A stretch of 64,000 nucleotides of DNA from positions 30,312-94,311 of the forward strand of contig JBJXHG010000004.1 in assembly GCA_046160865.1 (NCBI GenBank), given 5' to 3'. Under the pieces are notes generated by a model. The model saw nothing but the letters and a program-made list of their open reading frames with translations. It ran no database searches and had not been told where the DNA came from. The translations under genes were made by a program, and so were the position numbers. The stretch comes from JBJXHG01 sp046160865. Its GTDB lineage: Bacteria > Planctomycetota > UBA1135 > GCA-002686595. This document shows, one piece after another, positions 41,228 to 49,711 of the stretch (positions are counted from its first letter, which is position 1; each line of letters begins with the position of its first letter).

Positions 41228-42445
41228 TCAGTGGCCGCCCGACCAATTGACGGTGGACAGATCGATGCCCTCTTGGACCATCTCGTAGAGCGGTGACAGC
41301 TCGCGCAGGCGCTTGACGGCGGTCACGACCTGCTCGACGGCGAAGTCGACTTGCTCGCGCGTGGAGAAGCGTCCGAAGCCGAAGCGAATCGAGCTGTGGG
41401 CGAGCTCGTCGCCGACGCCCATCGAGCGCAGCACGTGACTGGGCTCGAGGCTGGCGGACGTGCACGCGGAGCCCGAGGACACGGCGATGTCCTTGATGCC
41501 CATGATCATCGATTCGCCTTCGACGAAGCTGAACGAGAGGTTCGAGTTGTTGGGCAAACGGTGTTCGCGATCGCCGTTCAAGTGCACGTGATCGAGCGCC
41601 GCGAAGACGCGCGACTCGAAGTAGTCGCGCAGCGTGCGCGCGTGCGCGTTGTCTTTTTCGATCTCCTGCGAGCAGAGTTCGCACGCCCGGCCGAGCCCGA
41701 CGATGCCGGGCACGTTCAACGTGCCCGAACGCATGCCGCGCTCGTGCCCACCGCCGTCCATCTGTGCGACGAGGCGGACGCGCGGGTTCTTGCGCCGCAC
41801 GTAGAGGCAGCCGACACCCTTCGGTCCGTAGATCTTGTGCGCCGAGAGGCACAGGAGATCGACGTGGTCCGCTTCGACGTCGACCGCGACCTTGCCGATC
41901 GCCTGCGTCGCGTCCGTGAAGAAGATCACGCTCTGCGCGTGACACAGCGCACCGATCTCGCGAATCGGATTCAGCGTGCCGACCTCGTTGTTGGCCCACA
42001 TCAGCGCGACGAGGATCGTGTCGGGCCGCAGCGCGTCGCGCACCATCTCGGTCGTGATGCGGCCGGCCTTGGTCGGCTTGAGGTACGTGACCGTGTAGCC
42101 TTCGCTCTCGAGGTGCTTGCACGTGTCGAGCACTGCCTTGTGCTCGACCTCGGACGTCACGATGTGCTTGCCCTTGTCGGAGTACATCTCCGCCACGCCT
42201 TTGATCGCGAGGTTGATCGCTTCCGTCGAGCCCGACGTGAAGATGATCTCCTTCGGAGACGCGTGCAGGAGGTTCGCGATCTGCGCGCGCGCGCGCTCGA
42301 CCGCTTCTTCGGCCTGCCATCCGAACGCATGGCTGCGGCTCGCCGCGTTGCCGAAATGCTCGGTGAAGTACGGCAGCATCGCGTCGAGCACGCGCGGATC
42401 GAGCGGCGTCGTGGCTTGGTAGTCGAAGTAGAGGGGCAGTTTCAT
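41228..42445 (-). CDS. iscS: cysteine desulphurase IscS
   Basis: A 405-residue PLP enzyme that takes sulphur from cysteine for IscU and tRNA thiolation. Motifs: YFDYQATTPLDPRVL at the start, TSGSTEAINLAI, the PLP lysine in LSAHKIYGPKG, and the mobile catalytic loop SSGSACTSASLEPSHVL with the active Cys. The ATG overlaps the iscR stop (ATGA). Length and motifs are typical of the IscS/NifS group I enzymes. Confidence 0.96.
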   Translation of the reverse strand: MKLPLYFDYQATTPLDPRVLDAMLPYFTEHFGNAASRSHAFGWQAEEAVERARAQIANLLHASPKEIIFTSGSTEAINLAIKGVAEMYSDKGKHIVTSEVEHKAVLDTCKHLESEGYTVTYLKPTKAGRITTEMVRDALRPDTILVALMWANNEVGTLNPIREIGALCHAQSVIFFTDATQAIGKVAVDVEADHVDLLCLSAHKIYGPKGVGCLYVRRKNPRVRLVAQMDGGGHERGMRSGTLNVPGIVGLGRACELCSQEIEKDNAHARTLRDYFESRVFAALDHVHLNGDREHRLPNNSNLSFSFVEGESMIMGIKDIAVSSGSACTSASLEPSHVLRSMGVGDELAHSSIRFGFGRFSTREQVDFAVEQVVTAVKRLRELSPLYEMVQEGIDLSTVNWSGGH

Positions 42446-42912
42446 GGGACGAGGCTCTTGTTCGCGGACCGCTCGTCGCCGATCGACACGTGCACGGCGT
42501 GCGCGTGGATCAGCGAGCGGAGTGTCGTTTTCTGCATGAGATGCCAGATGCCTTCGCGGAGACGGTGGAGCGGCGAGCGAATCGGGCACACGGGCTCGAT
42601 CTCGCATTCGCCGTGGCGCGAGGCGGCGAGGCTCTCGCAGCTGGCGATCGAGGGCGGACCTTCGAGCGCGGTCACCACCTCGCCGAGCGTGATCGCATCC
42701 GCGGACCGCTCCAGCACGTAGCCTCCCGTCGCGCCGCGCTGCGAGCGGATGAGGTTCGCGCGGCACAGGTCCTTGAGAACCTCGGCGAGGACGCGGCGGG
42801 GGATCGGGAAGCGCTCGCTGATTTCCCGCACGCTGACGACGCTCGACCCGCGCTCGGCCATGTGGACCAGAGCGATCAGGCCGTACTCGGTGCGCTTGGT
42901 GAGCTGGAGCAT
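42442..42912 (-). CDS. iscR: Rrf2-family iron-sulphur regulator IscR
   Basis: A 156-residue regulator. The N-terminal winged helix contains KRTEYGLIALVHMAERG, IPRRVLAEVLKDLCRANLIRSQRGATGGY. Three conserved Cys follow (SCESLAASRHGECEIEPVC) with a nearby His, in the position used to bind a [2Fe-2S] cluster, although the spacing is wider than in E. coli. It should repress its own operon when clusters are plentiful. It is the first gene of iscRSUA-hscBA-iscX; a palindrome is 17 bases upstream of the ATG. Confidence 0.92.
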   Translation of the reverse strand: MLQLTKRTEYGLIALVHMAERGSSVVSVREISERFPIPRRVLAEVLKDLCRANLIRSQRGATGGYVLERSADAITLGEVVTALEGPPSIASCESLAASRHGECEIEPVCPIRSPLHRLREGIWHLMQKTTLRSLIHAHAVHVSIGDERSANKSLVP

Positions 42913-42928
42913 CGTCGGAGGGTAAACC

Positions 42929-42943
42929 GCACTCTCTTAGTGC
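42929..42943. promoter_or_regulatory. candidate IscR operator
   Basis: A perfect inverted repeat GCACT-CTCTT-AGTGC, positioned 17-31 bases upstream of the iscR ATG in an AT-richer patch. Autoregulation of isc operons by IscR is established in other bacteria, and the position suits a repressor site over the promoter. Identity as the site is inferred. Confidence 0.5.
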
Positions 42944-42961
42944 TATTTATCGACCAAAGAA

Positions 42962-42981
42962 AAGCCGCGCTCAGGCGGCTT
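42962..42981 (-). terminator. intrinsic terminator upstream of iscR
   Basis: A perfect 7-bp stem AAGCCGC/GCGGCTT with a six-base loop. On the minus strand it is followed by TTCTTTGG, so it would stop transcription arriving from the thioesterase gene before the isc operon. Confidence 0.6.
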
Positions 42982-43105
42982 CGATGGTCGCGGGCAAGTA
43001 TAGACCCCGCGTGCGGAGGCTGCCAGGCGTTCGAGCGATTCGGCACCCGTCGCGCTCGAACCAGGGCGGTTCAGCCATTCTTACCGCTTGGTCGATTGAG
43101 GGGCG

Positions 43106-43342
43106 ATGAGCCAAAACCCTCAACCGGTGTGCATCACCTGCAGTCTGCCCGTGGGCGATCCGCCGCGGCTCAACCGCCTCCACAACGGCCAGGTGTGCCC
43201 GTCGTGCCGCGACCGCCTGCTTTCGTCCCTCCCGTCCATCCTCCCGAATCGCGGCTCGCCGAGCCCCGCCGTCGAGGACTCGGAAAACTGGGGTGTCGCC
43301 CAGTTCGACGGCGACGATCCCGCCAGCGATCGGTCGTACTGA
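43106..43342 (+). CDS. small zinc-ribbon protein
   Basis: A 78-residue protein. Two Cys pairs, VCITC at residues 8-12 and VCPSCRDRLL near 30, are arranged as a treble-clef or ribbon zinc site. A short acidic tail follows. GAGGGG lies just before the ATG. Small proteins of this sort are common in planctomycete genomes without known function. It is convergent with the thioesterase gene, with 11 bases between. Confidence 0.65.
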   Translation: MSQNPQPVCITCSLPVGDPPRLNRLHNGQVCPSCRDRLLSSLPSILPNRGSPSPAVEDSENWGVAQFDGDDPASDRSY

Positions 43343-43353
43343 CCGACACCGGC

Positions 43354-43767
43354 TCACTCCGCGAGTCGCTCGCGGAGGGAGCTCGGCAAAGCGACGGGCT
43401 TGCGCGCAGGATCGTCGAGCCTGACGCAGGCGAGCTCCACGAGCGCTTCGGCGACGACGGTTCCATCGGTCGCGAGCGCGATCTGCGTCGCGAACCGCAC
43501 CGATGCTGGTCCGACGCGATCCACGTTCGTCCGGATGACGAGCTCGTCCTCGTACCGCGCGACCGTACGGTAGCGGAGCTCGGCCTTCCGGACCGGCAAG
43601 CCCCAACCGTTGCGCTCGAACTCCGCGTACGAGCACCCGCGCGCGGCCATCATCCGCGTGCGGCCCTCTTCGACGTAGACGAGATAGTTCGCGTGGTGCA
43701 CGACACCCATCTGGTCGGTCTCGGCATAGCGCACGCGCAGTCGGTGCTCGTGAGCGCGGTTCGTCAT
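43354..43767 (-). CDS. acyl-CoA thioesterase, hotdog fold (YbgC/FadM-like)
   Basis: A 137-residue protein of the 4-hydroxybenzoyl-CoA thioesterase family. It contains RVRYAETDQMGVVHHANYLVY, where the Asp is the catalytic residue, followed by EEGRTRMM and the hotdog strands. It hydrolyses short acyl-CoA or acyl-ACP thioesters. The ATG at 43767 is preferred; 43794 is an alternative start. Not in an evident operon. Confidence 0.88.
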   Translation of the reverse strand: MTNRAHEHRLRVRYAETDQMGVVHHANYLVYVEEGRTRMMAARGCSYAEFERNGWGLPVRKAELRYRTVARYEDELVIRTNVDRVGPASVRFATQIALATDGTVVAEALVELACVRLDDPARKPVALPSSLRERLAE

Positions 43768-43957
43768 CGCGCGAGACAGAGTAGTCTTCGGCACGGCCGG
43801 TTCGCTCGCGTCCCCTGACGAACGGCGCGGATTGGGAGCTCGCGCGCGAGCCGCGGCCCGGCCGGCGCGCCGGTGTGCGCGCCGGCTGCGGGGAATGACT
43901 CCACGGCGTGGCCGAGTGGTCAGCGGAACCCGCGGCTGCTACAACCCTCGACCGCTC

Positions 43958-44791
43958 ATGAGCTGGCTGGGCACCAAGCAGGCCGACGAGTCGTCGGGTG
44001 ATCCGAATCTGGCCGCGTTGTTGACGTGGTTCTTGCCCGGAGCGGGGCACCTCTACCTGGGGAGACCGCTGATGGCGCTCGTCGGGTTCGTGGTGATCGA
44101 GGGGTTGTACTGGCTCGGCGTGCGCCTGACCGACGGCATGCTGTTCCAGTTCCTGCAGGACGACTTGCGCACGAGCAGCTTCGTCGTCGGGCTCAGCCCG
44201 GAGGCCGGCAACCTCGGTGCGCTCATCTGGCACTTCCGCAGCTATGGCTTCGGCGATGGAACCCCGCGGGTGTGGCCCGAGCTCATGAACGCCGGCATCT
44301 GGCTCACAGCGGTCAGCGGGATGCTCAACGTCGGACTGATGGCGATGGCGCACACCGAGGCGCGCGCCGCGAAGCACCTCGCGCCTCTCGCGCGTCGTCC
44401 CGGATGGCTCGTCCTCGCGGGGTGGGGCATCCCGGGGCTCGGTCATTGGCTGCAAGGCCGCCGCGCACGTGCGGCGGTCGTGTTCAGCGTTCTCCTGTCG
44501 ATGCTGCTCGTCGGCAGTTGGCTCGCGGAAGGCTCGAACCTCGATCGTGAGCGGCACTTCTACTACTGGGGAGGTCAGTTCCTCACCGGCTTGCCCGCCA
44601 TGATCCTGGAATGGGCGAGCGGTCATCCGCGGGTGACCGGCGAGCTGCCGTACGTCGACGCGGGTCTCGTGTTCGCGGCCGTTGCAGGCTTGCTGAACGT
44701 GCTCGCCTTGATCGACGTGTACGGATTCGAAGAGGTGCGCGTCGTCAGGAGTTCGCCGAACCTCGCGCCGAGCACGGAGCCGGCCCGATGA
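43958..44791 (+). CDS. multi-pass membrane protein (DUF6677-like)
   Basis: A 277-residue integral membrane protein with about six helices (LAALLTWFLPGAGHLYLGR, LMALVGFVVIEGLYWLGV, AAVVFSVLLSMLLVGSWLA, LVFAAVAGLLNVLALIDVY). The motif FLPGAGHLYLGR recurs as GIPGLGHWLQGR, similar to TM2-type 'PGxGhxylG' repeats. I associate this with an uncharacterised planctomycete family, without certainty. Its stop overlaps the next small membrane protein gene (ATGA). Confidence 0.75.
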   Translation: MSWLGTKQADESSGDPNLAALLTWFLPGAGHLYLGRPLMALVGFVVIEGLYWLGVRLTDGMLFQFLQDDLRTSSFVVGLSPEAGNLGALIWHFRSYGFGDGTPRVWPELMNAGIWLTAVSGMLNVGLMAMAHTEARAAKHLAPLARRPGWLVLAGWGIPGLGHWLQGRRARAAVVFSVLLSMLLVGSWLAEGSNLDRERHFYYWGGQFLTGLPAMILEWASGHPRVTGELPYVDAGLVFAAVAGLLNVLALIDVYGFEEVRVVRSSPNLAPSTEPAR

Positions 44792-44988
44792 AGGACCTCC
44801 CCGTTCACCTCCTCCTCTTCGTGTACATCGGCTTCGCGATCGTCGCGATGGGTGCGATGTACGCCGACATGGACGACCGCGCGGCGCTGCGCAGCTTGCC
44901 GCGACGACTGGTCTGGTTCTTCGGCGGTTGCGCGATCGTCGCGGCGATTCTGCTCGCGCTCGAGCACACGGTCGCGTCGGTGAGCTGA
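44788..44988 (+). CDS. small two-helix membrane protein
   Basis: A 66-residue protein with two hydrophobic helices (LLLFVYIGFAIVAMGAMY and LVWFFGGCAIVAAILLAL) separated by a charged loop. The ATG overlaps the stop of the preceding membrane protein gene (ATGA), so they are coupled and may interact. No family was recognised. It is followed by a palindrome element. Confidence 0.68.
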   Translation: MKDLPVHLLLFVYIGFAIVAMGAMYADMDDRAALRSLPRRLVWFFGGCAIVAAILLALEHTVASVS

Positions 44989-45021
44989 TCGCCCATCCGA
45001 TCCGCAGCGCACGCGCGCGCC

Positions 45022-45198
45022 GAGCCCCGATTTCTCAACGCGGCCTGCTGCGGTCGCGCCAGCGTGTTCGGAGCAAGGCGCTGCATCGGAATCGACCGGC
45101 GGTGAGCTGCAAGATCCGCAAGGATCGATTCCGATCCAACAGCGCTGATCCGAGCGAGCGCTCGCGACCGCAGCGGGGCGCGGTGAGGAAACGCGGCC
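45022..45198. repeat. dispersed palindrome family, diverged full-length copy
   Basis: About 177 bases between convergent genes. The left arm (GATTTCTCAACGCGGCCTGCTGCGGTCGC split by short changes) matches the other copies, followed by GTTCGGAGCAAGGCGC-TGCATCGGAATCGACC; the right arm is its complement (GGATCGATTCCGATCC, CGACCGCAGC, GGTGAGGAAACGC). The palindrome is preserved although sequence has drifted, which suggests selection on the structure or compensating changes. Confidence 0.7.
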
Positions 45199-45216
45199 GA
45201 GTGTCGAGGAAAAGGC

Positions 45217-46095
45217 TCACGCGCTCGGCGCTCCCATCCTGTAAAGACCTCCGGGGCCGCGGACGACGATGCCGGCGAGCTCGAGTTCGACCAGCTGCAC
45301 GAGCACAGTCGTCAGGGGCCTGCCGAGCGCGGACGCGATCTCTTCGGCGTTGCGGGTCTCGCCGTACAGCGCAGCGAGTGTGCGGTTGGCTTCCGGAGTG
45401 AGCCGCGGCGCGGATTCACGCACAGTGCGCGGCACGAACTCGGTTCCGAAGAGCTCGATCAGGATCTCCTCCGGCGATTCGACGAGCGTCGCGCCTTCGC
45501 GCAGCAAGCGGTGCGTGCCGCGTGACATCGGGTGATCGACTCGACCGGGCAGGGCGTAGACGTTGCGACCCTGATCGACGGCCCAACGCGCCGTGATCAG
45601 CGACCCGGATGCGTGCGCAGCTTCGACCACCAGCACTCCGGCCGACAAACCGGAGATCAGCCGATTCCGCAGCGGAAAGTGGTACGGCCGCGGCGGCTCA
45701 CCCGGCAGGAACTCGGAGATGAGTAGCCCCTGTTCCGCGAGCGCGTCCGTGAGGTCGCCAGAAGGCCACGGTCGATCCACACCGCTACCGAGTACCGCGA
45801 TCGTCGCGCCGCCGCAGGCGAGAGTGCTTCGATGCGCCACGTGGTCGACGCCGCGTGCCATGCCGGACACGATCACGACGCCGGCTCGTGCCAGCGTGCT
45901 CGCGAAACGCTCGGCTTGTGCTTCGCCATACGGCGTCGGAGCGCGCGAGCCGACGATCGCGATCCGCGGCCGGCGCGCGAGGATGTCCGCGCGTCCGCGC
46001 AGCCAAAGCGCCTCGGGCGGAGCGTCGATGGTCTCGAGCTCCGCCGGCCAGGACGGCGAGCCTGGAACGATGCGCAGCGCGACCTTCGTTTCCAC
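45217..46095 (-). CDS. dprA: DNA-processing protein DprA
   Basis: A 292-residue DprA/Smf protein that loads RecA onto single-stranded DNA taken up in transformation. The Rossmann-like core contains IAIVGSRAPTPYG, VIVSGMARGVDHVAH, GSGVDRPWP, LISEFLPG and RNRLISGLSAGVLVVEAA. A C-terminal winged-helix domain (RNAEEIASALGRPLTTVLVQLVELEL) follows, as in many DprA. GTG at 46095 was chosen as the start; an upstream extension to 46278 is unlikely. Other competence genes are not in the window. Confidence 0.93.
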   Translation of the reverse strand: METKVALRIVPGSPSWPAELETIDAPPEALWLRGRADILARRPRIAIVGSRAPTPYGEAQAERFASTLARAGVVIVSGMARGVDHVAHRSTLACGGATIAVLGSGVDRPWPSGDLTDALAEQGLLISEFLPGEPPRPYHFPLRNRLISGLSAGVLVVEAAHASGSLITARWAVDQGRNVYALPGRVDHPMSRGTHRLLREGATLVESPEEILIELFGTEFVPRTVRESAPRLTPEANRTLAALYGETRNAEEIASALGRPLTTVLVQLVELELAGIVVRGPGGLYRMGAPSA

Positions 46096-46174
46096 GCCGC
46101 CCTGACGAACGGGCGCGCGCGTGGTTGCGGGATTGGTCCTCGTTTCGTGACTGGCGCGGCTCGCGCGTGTGCGT

Positions 46175-46570
46175 TCACCGCTCGCCGTCGGCCGGAGAAG
46201 GCGACAACTTCGGCCGTCGCGCCCGATCGAATGCCGGTAGCGTATCGGGCGTGCGGCGCACGACGGGCTGGAGCACACGCTGCATCTCGGCCAGCAACGC
46301 GCTCACATCGACGCCGAGGTGCGCGGGCATATATGCGGCGAGATAGCGGCGATGCCCGCTGTACAAGCGCGCCGCGCCCTCGAGGTTTCCGCGCTGGAAG
46401 TGATGCATCGCGATCGCGGCCTGCACCAATCCCTTGTAGAAGTCCGAGTCCGCTCCCTGAGTCGAGAGCCACGCTTCCTCGAACTCCTCGTGAGCGGCTT
46501 CGTATTCGGCCGCATCGAAGAGCTCGATGCCACGCGCCAGATGGTCCTGCGCTGCGTGCGGCTCGGTCAT
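46175..46570 (-). CDS. DUF309 family protein
   Basis: A 131-residue helical protein with the DUF309 pattern: GIELFDAAEYEAAHEEFEEAW, YKGLVQAAIAMHHFQRGN, GAARLYSGHRRYLAAY. Family members are uncharacterised; the conserved His/Glu/Trp look like a metal or ligand site. ATG at 46570. It may be cotranscribed with dprA, 79 bases further on. Confidence 0.82.
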   Translation of the reverse strand: MTEPHAAQDHLARGIELFDAAEYEAAHEEFEEAWLSTQGADSDFYKGLVQAAIAMHHFQRGNLEGAARLYSGHRRYLAAYMPAHLGVDVSALLAEMQRVLQPVVRRTPDTLPAFDRARRPKLSPSPADGER

Positions 46571-46928
46571 CGCAAACCGTCTCCGGTTGCGGTCCGCGTT
46601 TCGTCTTTCCCGCGCTCACCGCACGGCCGCGGCTCGCGATCCGCTTCGCTCGGGCACAGCCGCCAATGCTCGCGCGAGCGCGCTGCGAGCCCGCATTTCT
46701 CACCACGCCGCGAGCGAACCCGTGCAAAGGTCGGTGGACGCAAGTGGTAAGCCTCGCTGCGCGAAGCGCATCGCAAACTCGGCACGCGACCTTGCGCTGA
46801 GGCTCCGAGCGAAGCGCACCGCAGGCGCCTGGTCAGGTCACCGGGGAGTTCGCCGGAAGTCGACGCTGCAGAGGCCGGCCGTTGCTCCGTCGCGGCCGCC
46901 ACGTCCTGAGAGCTGCGGGTTAAATGCA
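46571..46928. other. gene-free stretch with a partial palindrome copy
   Basis: No convincing gene. From 46688 it carries AGCCCGCATTTCTCACCACG, the left end of the dispersed palindrome, but the right arm is missing. Around it are shorter inverted repeats (e.g. GCGATCCGCTTCGCTCGGGC against GCCTCGCTGCGCGAAGCGC). It probably contains the promoter for DUF309-dprA. Confidence 0.5.
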
Positions 46929-46956
46929 CCGGGTCCCAGGATAGCCCGGGACCCGG
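46929..46956 (-). terminator. terminator hairpin of clpC
   Basis: CCGGGTCCC at 46929-46937 pairs perfectly with GGGACCCGG at 46948-46956 over a ten-base loop. It lies about 40 bases after the clpC stop; downstream on the minus strand is TGCATTTAA, a weak T-rich segment. Confidence 0.6.
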
Positions 46957-46994
46957 AATTCAGTGCAGCGCGCAGAGCGCTGCGCGTGCAAGGC

Positions 46995-49517
46995 TCAGCC
47001 CGTCGGCGCGCTGCCGGCTTGCACCGGTTCGGCCGTCGGTTGAGCGAACGTCAGAGTCTGTCCGTCCTCCGCAAGCTTGATGTGCACCGGGACGCCGTCC
47101 GCGAAGTGGCTGCGCAAGAGCTGCTCCGCGAGCGGATCCTCGATGTAGCGCTCGATCGCACGACGGAGCGGTCGCGCGCCGTAGTCGTCGCTGTAGCCCT
47201 TGCCGATCAAGAAGTCGATCGCCGCTTGATCGAGCTCGAGCACGAGACCCTTCTCGGCCAGACGCTTGCGCACCTCATTGAGCTGCAAGTGCACGATGCG
47301 TTGCAGGTCGGAGTGCGTGAGCGGGTTGAACACGATCAGCTCGTCGATCCGGTTCAGGAACTCGGGGCGGAAGTAGCGCTCGACTTCGATCATGACGTCG
47401 GCGCGCATGCGCTTGCCGCGCTCTTCTTCGCTCGTCTTCGTGCCCGCGGAGAGGCGGTCGAAGCCCAGACGCGAACCCGACTTCATCTGCTGCGAGCCGA
47501 GGTTGCTCGTCATGATGAGGATCGCGTTGCGGAAGTCGACGTGTCGGCCGAACGAGTCGGTCAACCGGCCTTCTTCCATGATCTGGAGCAGCATGTTGAA
47601 CACGTCAGGGTGCGCCTTCTCGATTTCGTCGAGGAGAACGACGCAGTAGGGGCGACGGCGCACTTTTTCGGTGAGCTGACCGCCTTCCTCGTAACCGACG
47701 TATCCCGGCGGCGCGCCGACGAGGCGCGACGCGTTGTGCTTCTCCATGTACTCGCTCATGTCCATCGTGATGACCGCGTCTTCACTGCCGAACATGAACT
47801 TCGCCAACTGCTTGCACAGGTACGTCTTCCCGACGCCCGACGGGCCCAGGAAAATGAACGAACCCATGGGTCGGCGCGGGTCCTTGAGACCCGAGCGCGA
47901 GCGCCGGACGGCGCGTGCGATCGCCTTGATCGCGTCGTCTTGGTTGATCACGACGCCGCCGAGTTCGGCTTCCATCTGGAGCAAGCGTTCGGCTTCGGCC
48001 TTCTCGAGACGCGTCAGCGGAATGCCGGTCATCTTCGACACGGTTTCCGCGATCACGTCCGCAGTGACGGTGCCGACCATTTCCTTGTCGGTCTGCTCGC
48101 TGCGCCACTTGTTCTGCAGCTCTTCGCGCTTCTTCTTGAGCTGGTAGGCCTTGTCGCGCAACTGCGCAGCCTTCTCGAAGTCCTGCGCCGAAACGGCTTC
48201 GTCCTTCGAGCGCTCGAGCCGCTCGATCTCCTGCGTGAGCTCGCGCGTGTCCGGCGGCGTCACCATCGACTTGATGCGCACGCGCGCGCCGGCTTCGTCG
48301 ATCACGTCGATCGCCTTGTCCGGCAGGAAGCGGTTGTTGATGTAGCGCGTGGACAGCTCGACCGCGAGCTCGAGCGCCTCGTCGGTGTAATTGACGCGGT
48401 GGTGCGCCTCGTACTTGTCGCGCAAGCCCTTCAGGATCTCGACCGTCTCCGTGGGGGACGGCGGATCGACGTTCACGGCTTGGAAGCGGCGCTCGAGCGC
48501 GCCGTCCTTCTCGATGTGCTTGCGGTATTCGTCCAGCGTCGTGGCACCGATGCATTGAATCTCGCCGCGCGACAGCGCCGGCTTGAGCACGTTCGAGGCG
48601 TCGATCGCGCCCTCCGCGCCGCCTGCGCCGACGAGCGTGTGCAGCTCGTCGATGAACAGAACCACGTCGCGTACGCGTCGCACCTCCGTCATGACCGCCT
48701 TGATGCGCTCTTCGAACTGGCCGCGATACTTGGTGCCGGCGACCATCAGCGCCAGGTCGAGCACGACGATGCGTTTGTTGCGCAGGATGTCCGGCACGCG
48801 GTTGTCGATGATCTGCTGCGCGATTCCTTCGACGATCGCGGTCTTGCCGACGCCTGCTTCGCCGAGCAGCACCGGGTTGTTCTTGGTCCGGCGCGAGAGG
48901 ATCTGGATCACGCGCTCGATCTCGTTCGAGCGGCCGATCACGACGTCGAGCTTGCCCTCGCGCGCGAGCTCGGTGAGGTCCCGGCCGAACGAATCGAGCG
49001 CCGGCGTCTTGCTCTTCGCGTTCGTGGTCGAGGGACTGCCCTCGCTCAGCGTCGTCTCCTCTTCCTCGTCTTCCGCCGTGTCGGCGCCGAGGAAGTCGAG
49101 CACTTCTTCGCGCACGTCCTCGAGCTTGACGCCGAGGTTGATCAGGACCTGGGCCGCGATCCCCTCGTTTTCCTTGATCAAGCCGAGCAGCAGGTGCTCC
49201 GTCCCGATGTAGTTGTGGCCGAGGTTGCTCGCCTCTTCCATCGAGAGCTCGAGCACCTTCTTCGCGCGCGGGGTGAACGGCAGCTGGCCCATCGTCACCA
49301 TCGAAGGCCCGGTCTTGACGATCTTCTCCACCTCGGTGCGGATCTTGTTGAGGTCGATGCTCATGTTCTTGAGCACGTTGGCGGCGACCCCGCTGCCTTC
49401 TTGCACCAGGCCGAGCAGGATGTGCTCGGTGCCGAGGTACTCGTGGTTGAACCTCTGGGCTTCCTGGCGGGCGAGGTTCATCACCTTCTTTGCGCGGTCC
49501 GTGAAGCGGTCGAACAT
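46995..49517 (-). CDS. clpC: ATP-dependent Clp protease ATPase subunit ClpC
   Basis: An 840-residue AAA+ unfoldase that feeds proteins to ClpP. Domains: two Clp-N repeats (EYLGTEHILLGLVQEG; NYIGTEHLLLGLIKEN), first AAA with Walker A LLGEAGVGKTAIVEG, a middle domain with a UVR motif (KDEAVSAQDFEKAAQLRDKAY), second AAA with FLGPSGVGKTYLCKQL and VVLLDEIEKAHPDV. The ClpP-docking tripeptide LGF is in SGSRLGFDRLS. The UVR motif distinguishes ClpC from ClpA/B. The ATG has AGAGGA just upstream. It is downstream of an McsA-like gene; no ctsR or mcsB is present in the window. Confidence 0.96.
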   Translation of the reverse strand: MFDRFTDRAKKVMNLARQEAQRFNHEYLGTEHILLGLVQEGSGVAANVLKNMSIDLNKIRTEVEKIVKTGPSMVTMGQLPFTPRAKKVLELSMEEASNLGHNYIGTEHLLLGLIKENEGIAAQVLINLGVKLEDVREEVLDFLGADTAEDEEEETTLSEGSPSTTNAKSKTPALDSFGRDLTELAREGKLDVVIGRSNEIERVIQILSRRTKNNPVLLGEAGVGKTAIVEGIAQQIIDNRVPDILRNKRIVVLDLALMVAGTKYRGQFEERIKAVMTEVRRVRDVVLFIDELHTLVGAGGAEGAIDASNVLKPALSRGEIQCIGATTLDEYRKHIEKDGALERRFQAVNVDPPSPTETVEILKGLRDKYEAHHRVNYTDEALELAVELSTRYINNRFLPDKAIDVIDEAGARVRIKSMVTPPDTRELTQEIERLERSKDEAVSAQDFEKAAQLRDKAYQLKKKREELQNKWRSEQTDKEMVGTVTADVIAETVSKMTGIPLTRLEKAEAERLLQMEAELGGVVINQDDAIKAIARAVRRSRSGLKDPRRPMGSFIFLGPSGVGKTYLCKQLAKFMFGSEDAVITMDMSEYMEKHNASRLVGAPPGYVGYEEGGQLTEKVRRRPYCVVLLDEIEKAHPDVFNMLLQIMEEGRLTDSFGRHVDFRNAILIMTSNLGSQQMKSGSRLGFDRLSAGTKTSEEERGKRMRADVMIEVERYFRPEFLNRIDELIVFNPLTHSDLQRIVHLQLNEVRKRLAEKGLVLELDQAAIDFLIGKGYSDDYGARPLRRAIERYIEDPLAEQLLRSHFADGVPVHIKLAEDGQTLTFAQPTAEPVQAGSAPTG

Positions 49518-49711
49518 GCGGTCCTCTGTCTGTCGGTGCGCGTCCTGCGGAGTCTGGTCGAATGCGGAGTGGCATCCGATTCCCGGGGACGTGGAATGGT
49601 AGCTAACCCTAGCCTTTCGACCTTCAAGAGCTCCGGGGTTTACCGGCTCCTGCGCACGGCTCGCGATCGTCGTGCGAGCAGCGGCGGCGAACGGGAAGAC
49701 GCTTCCGGTCC

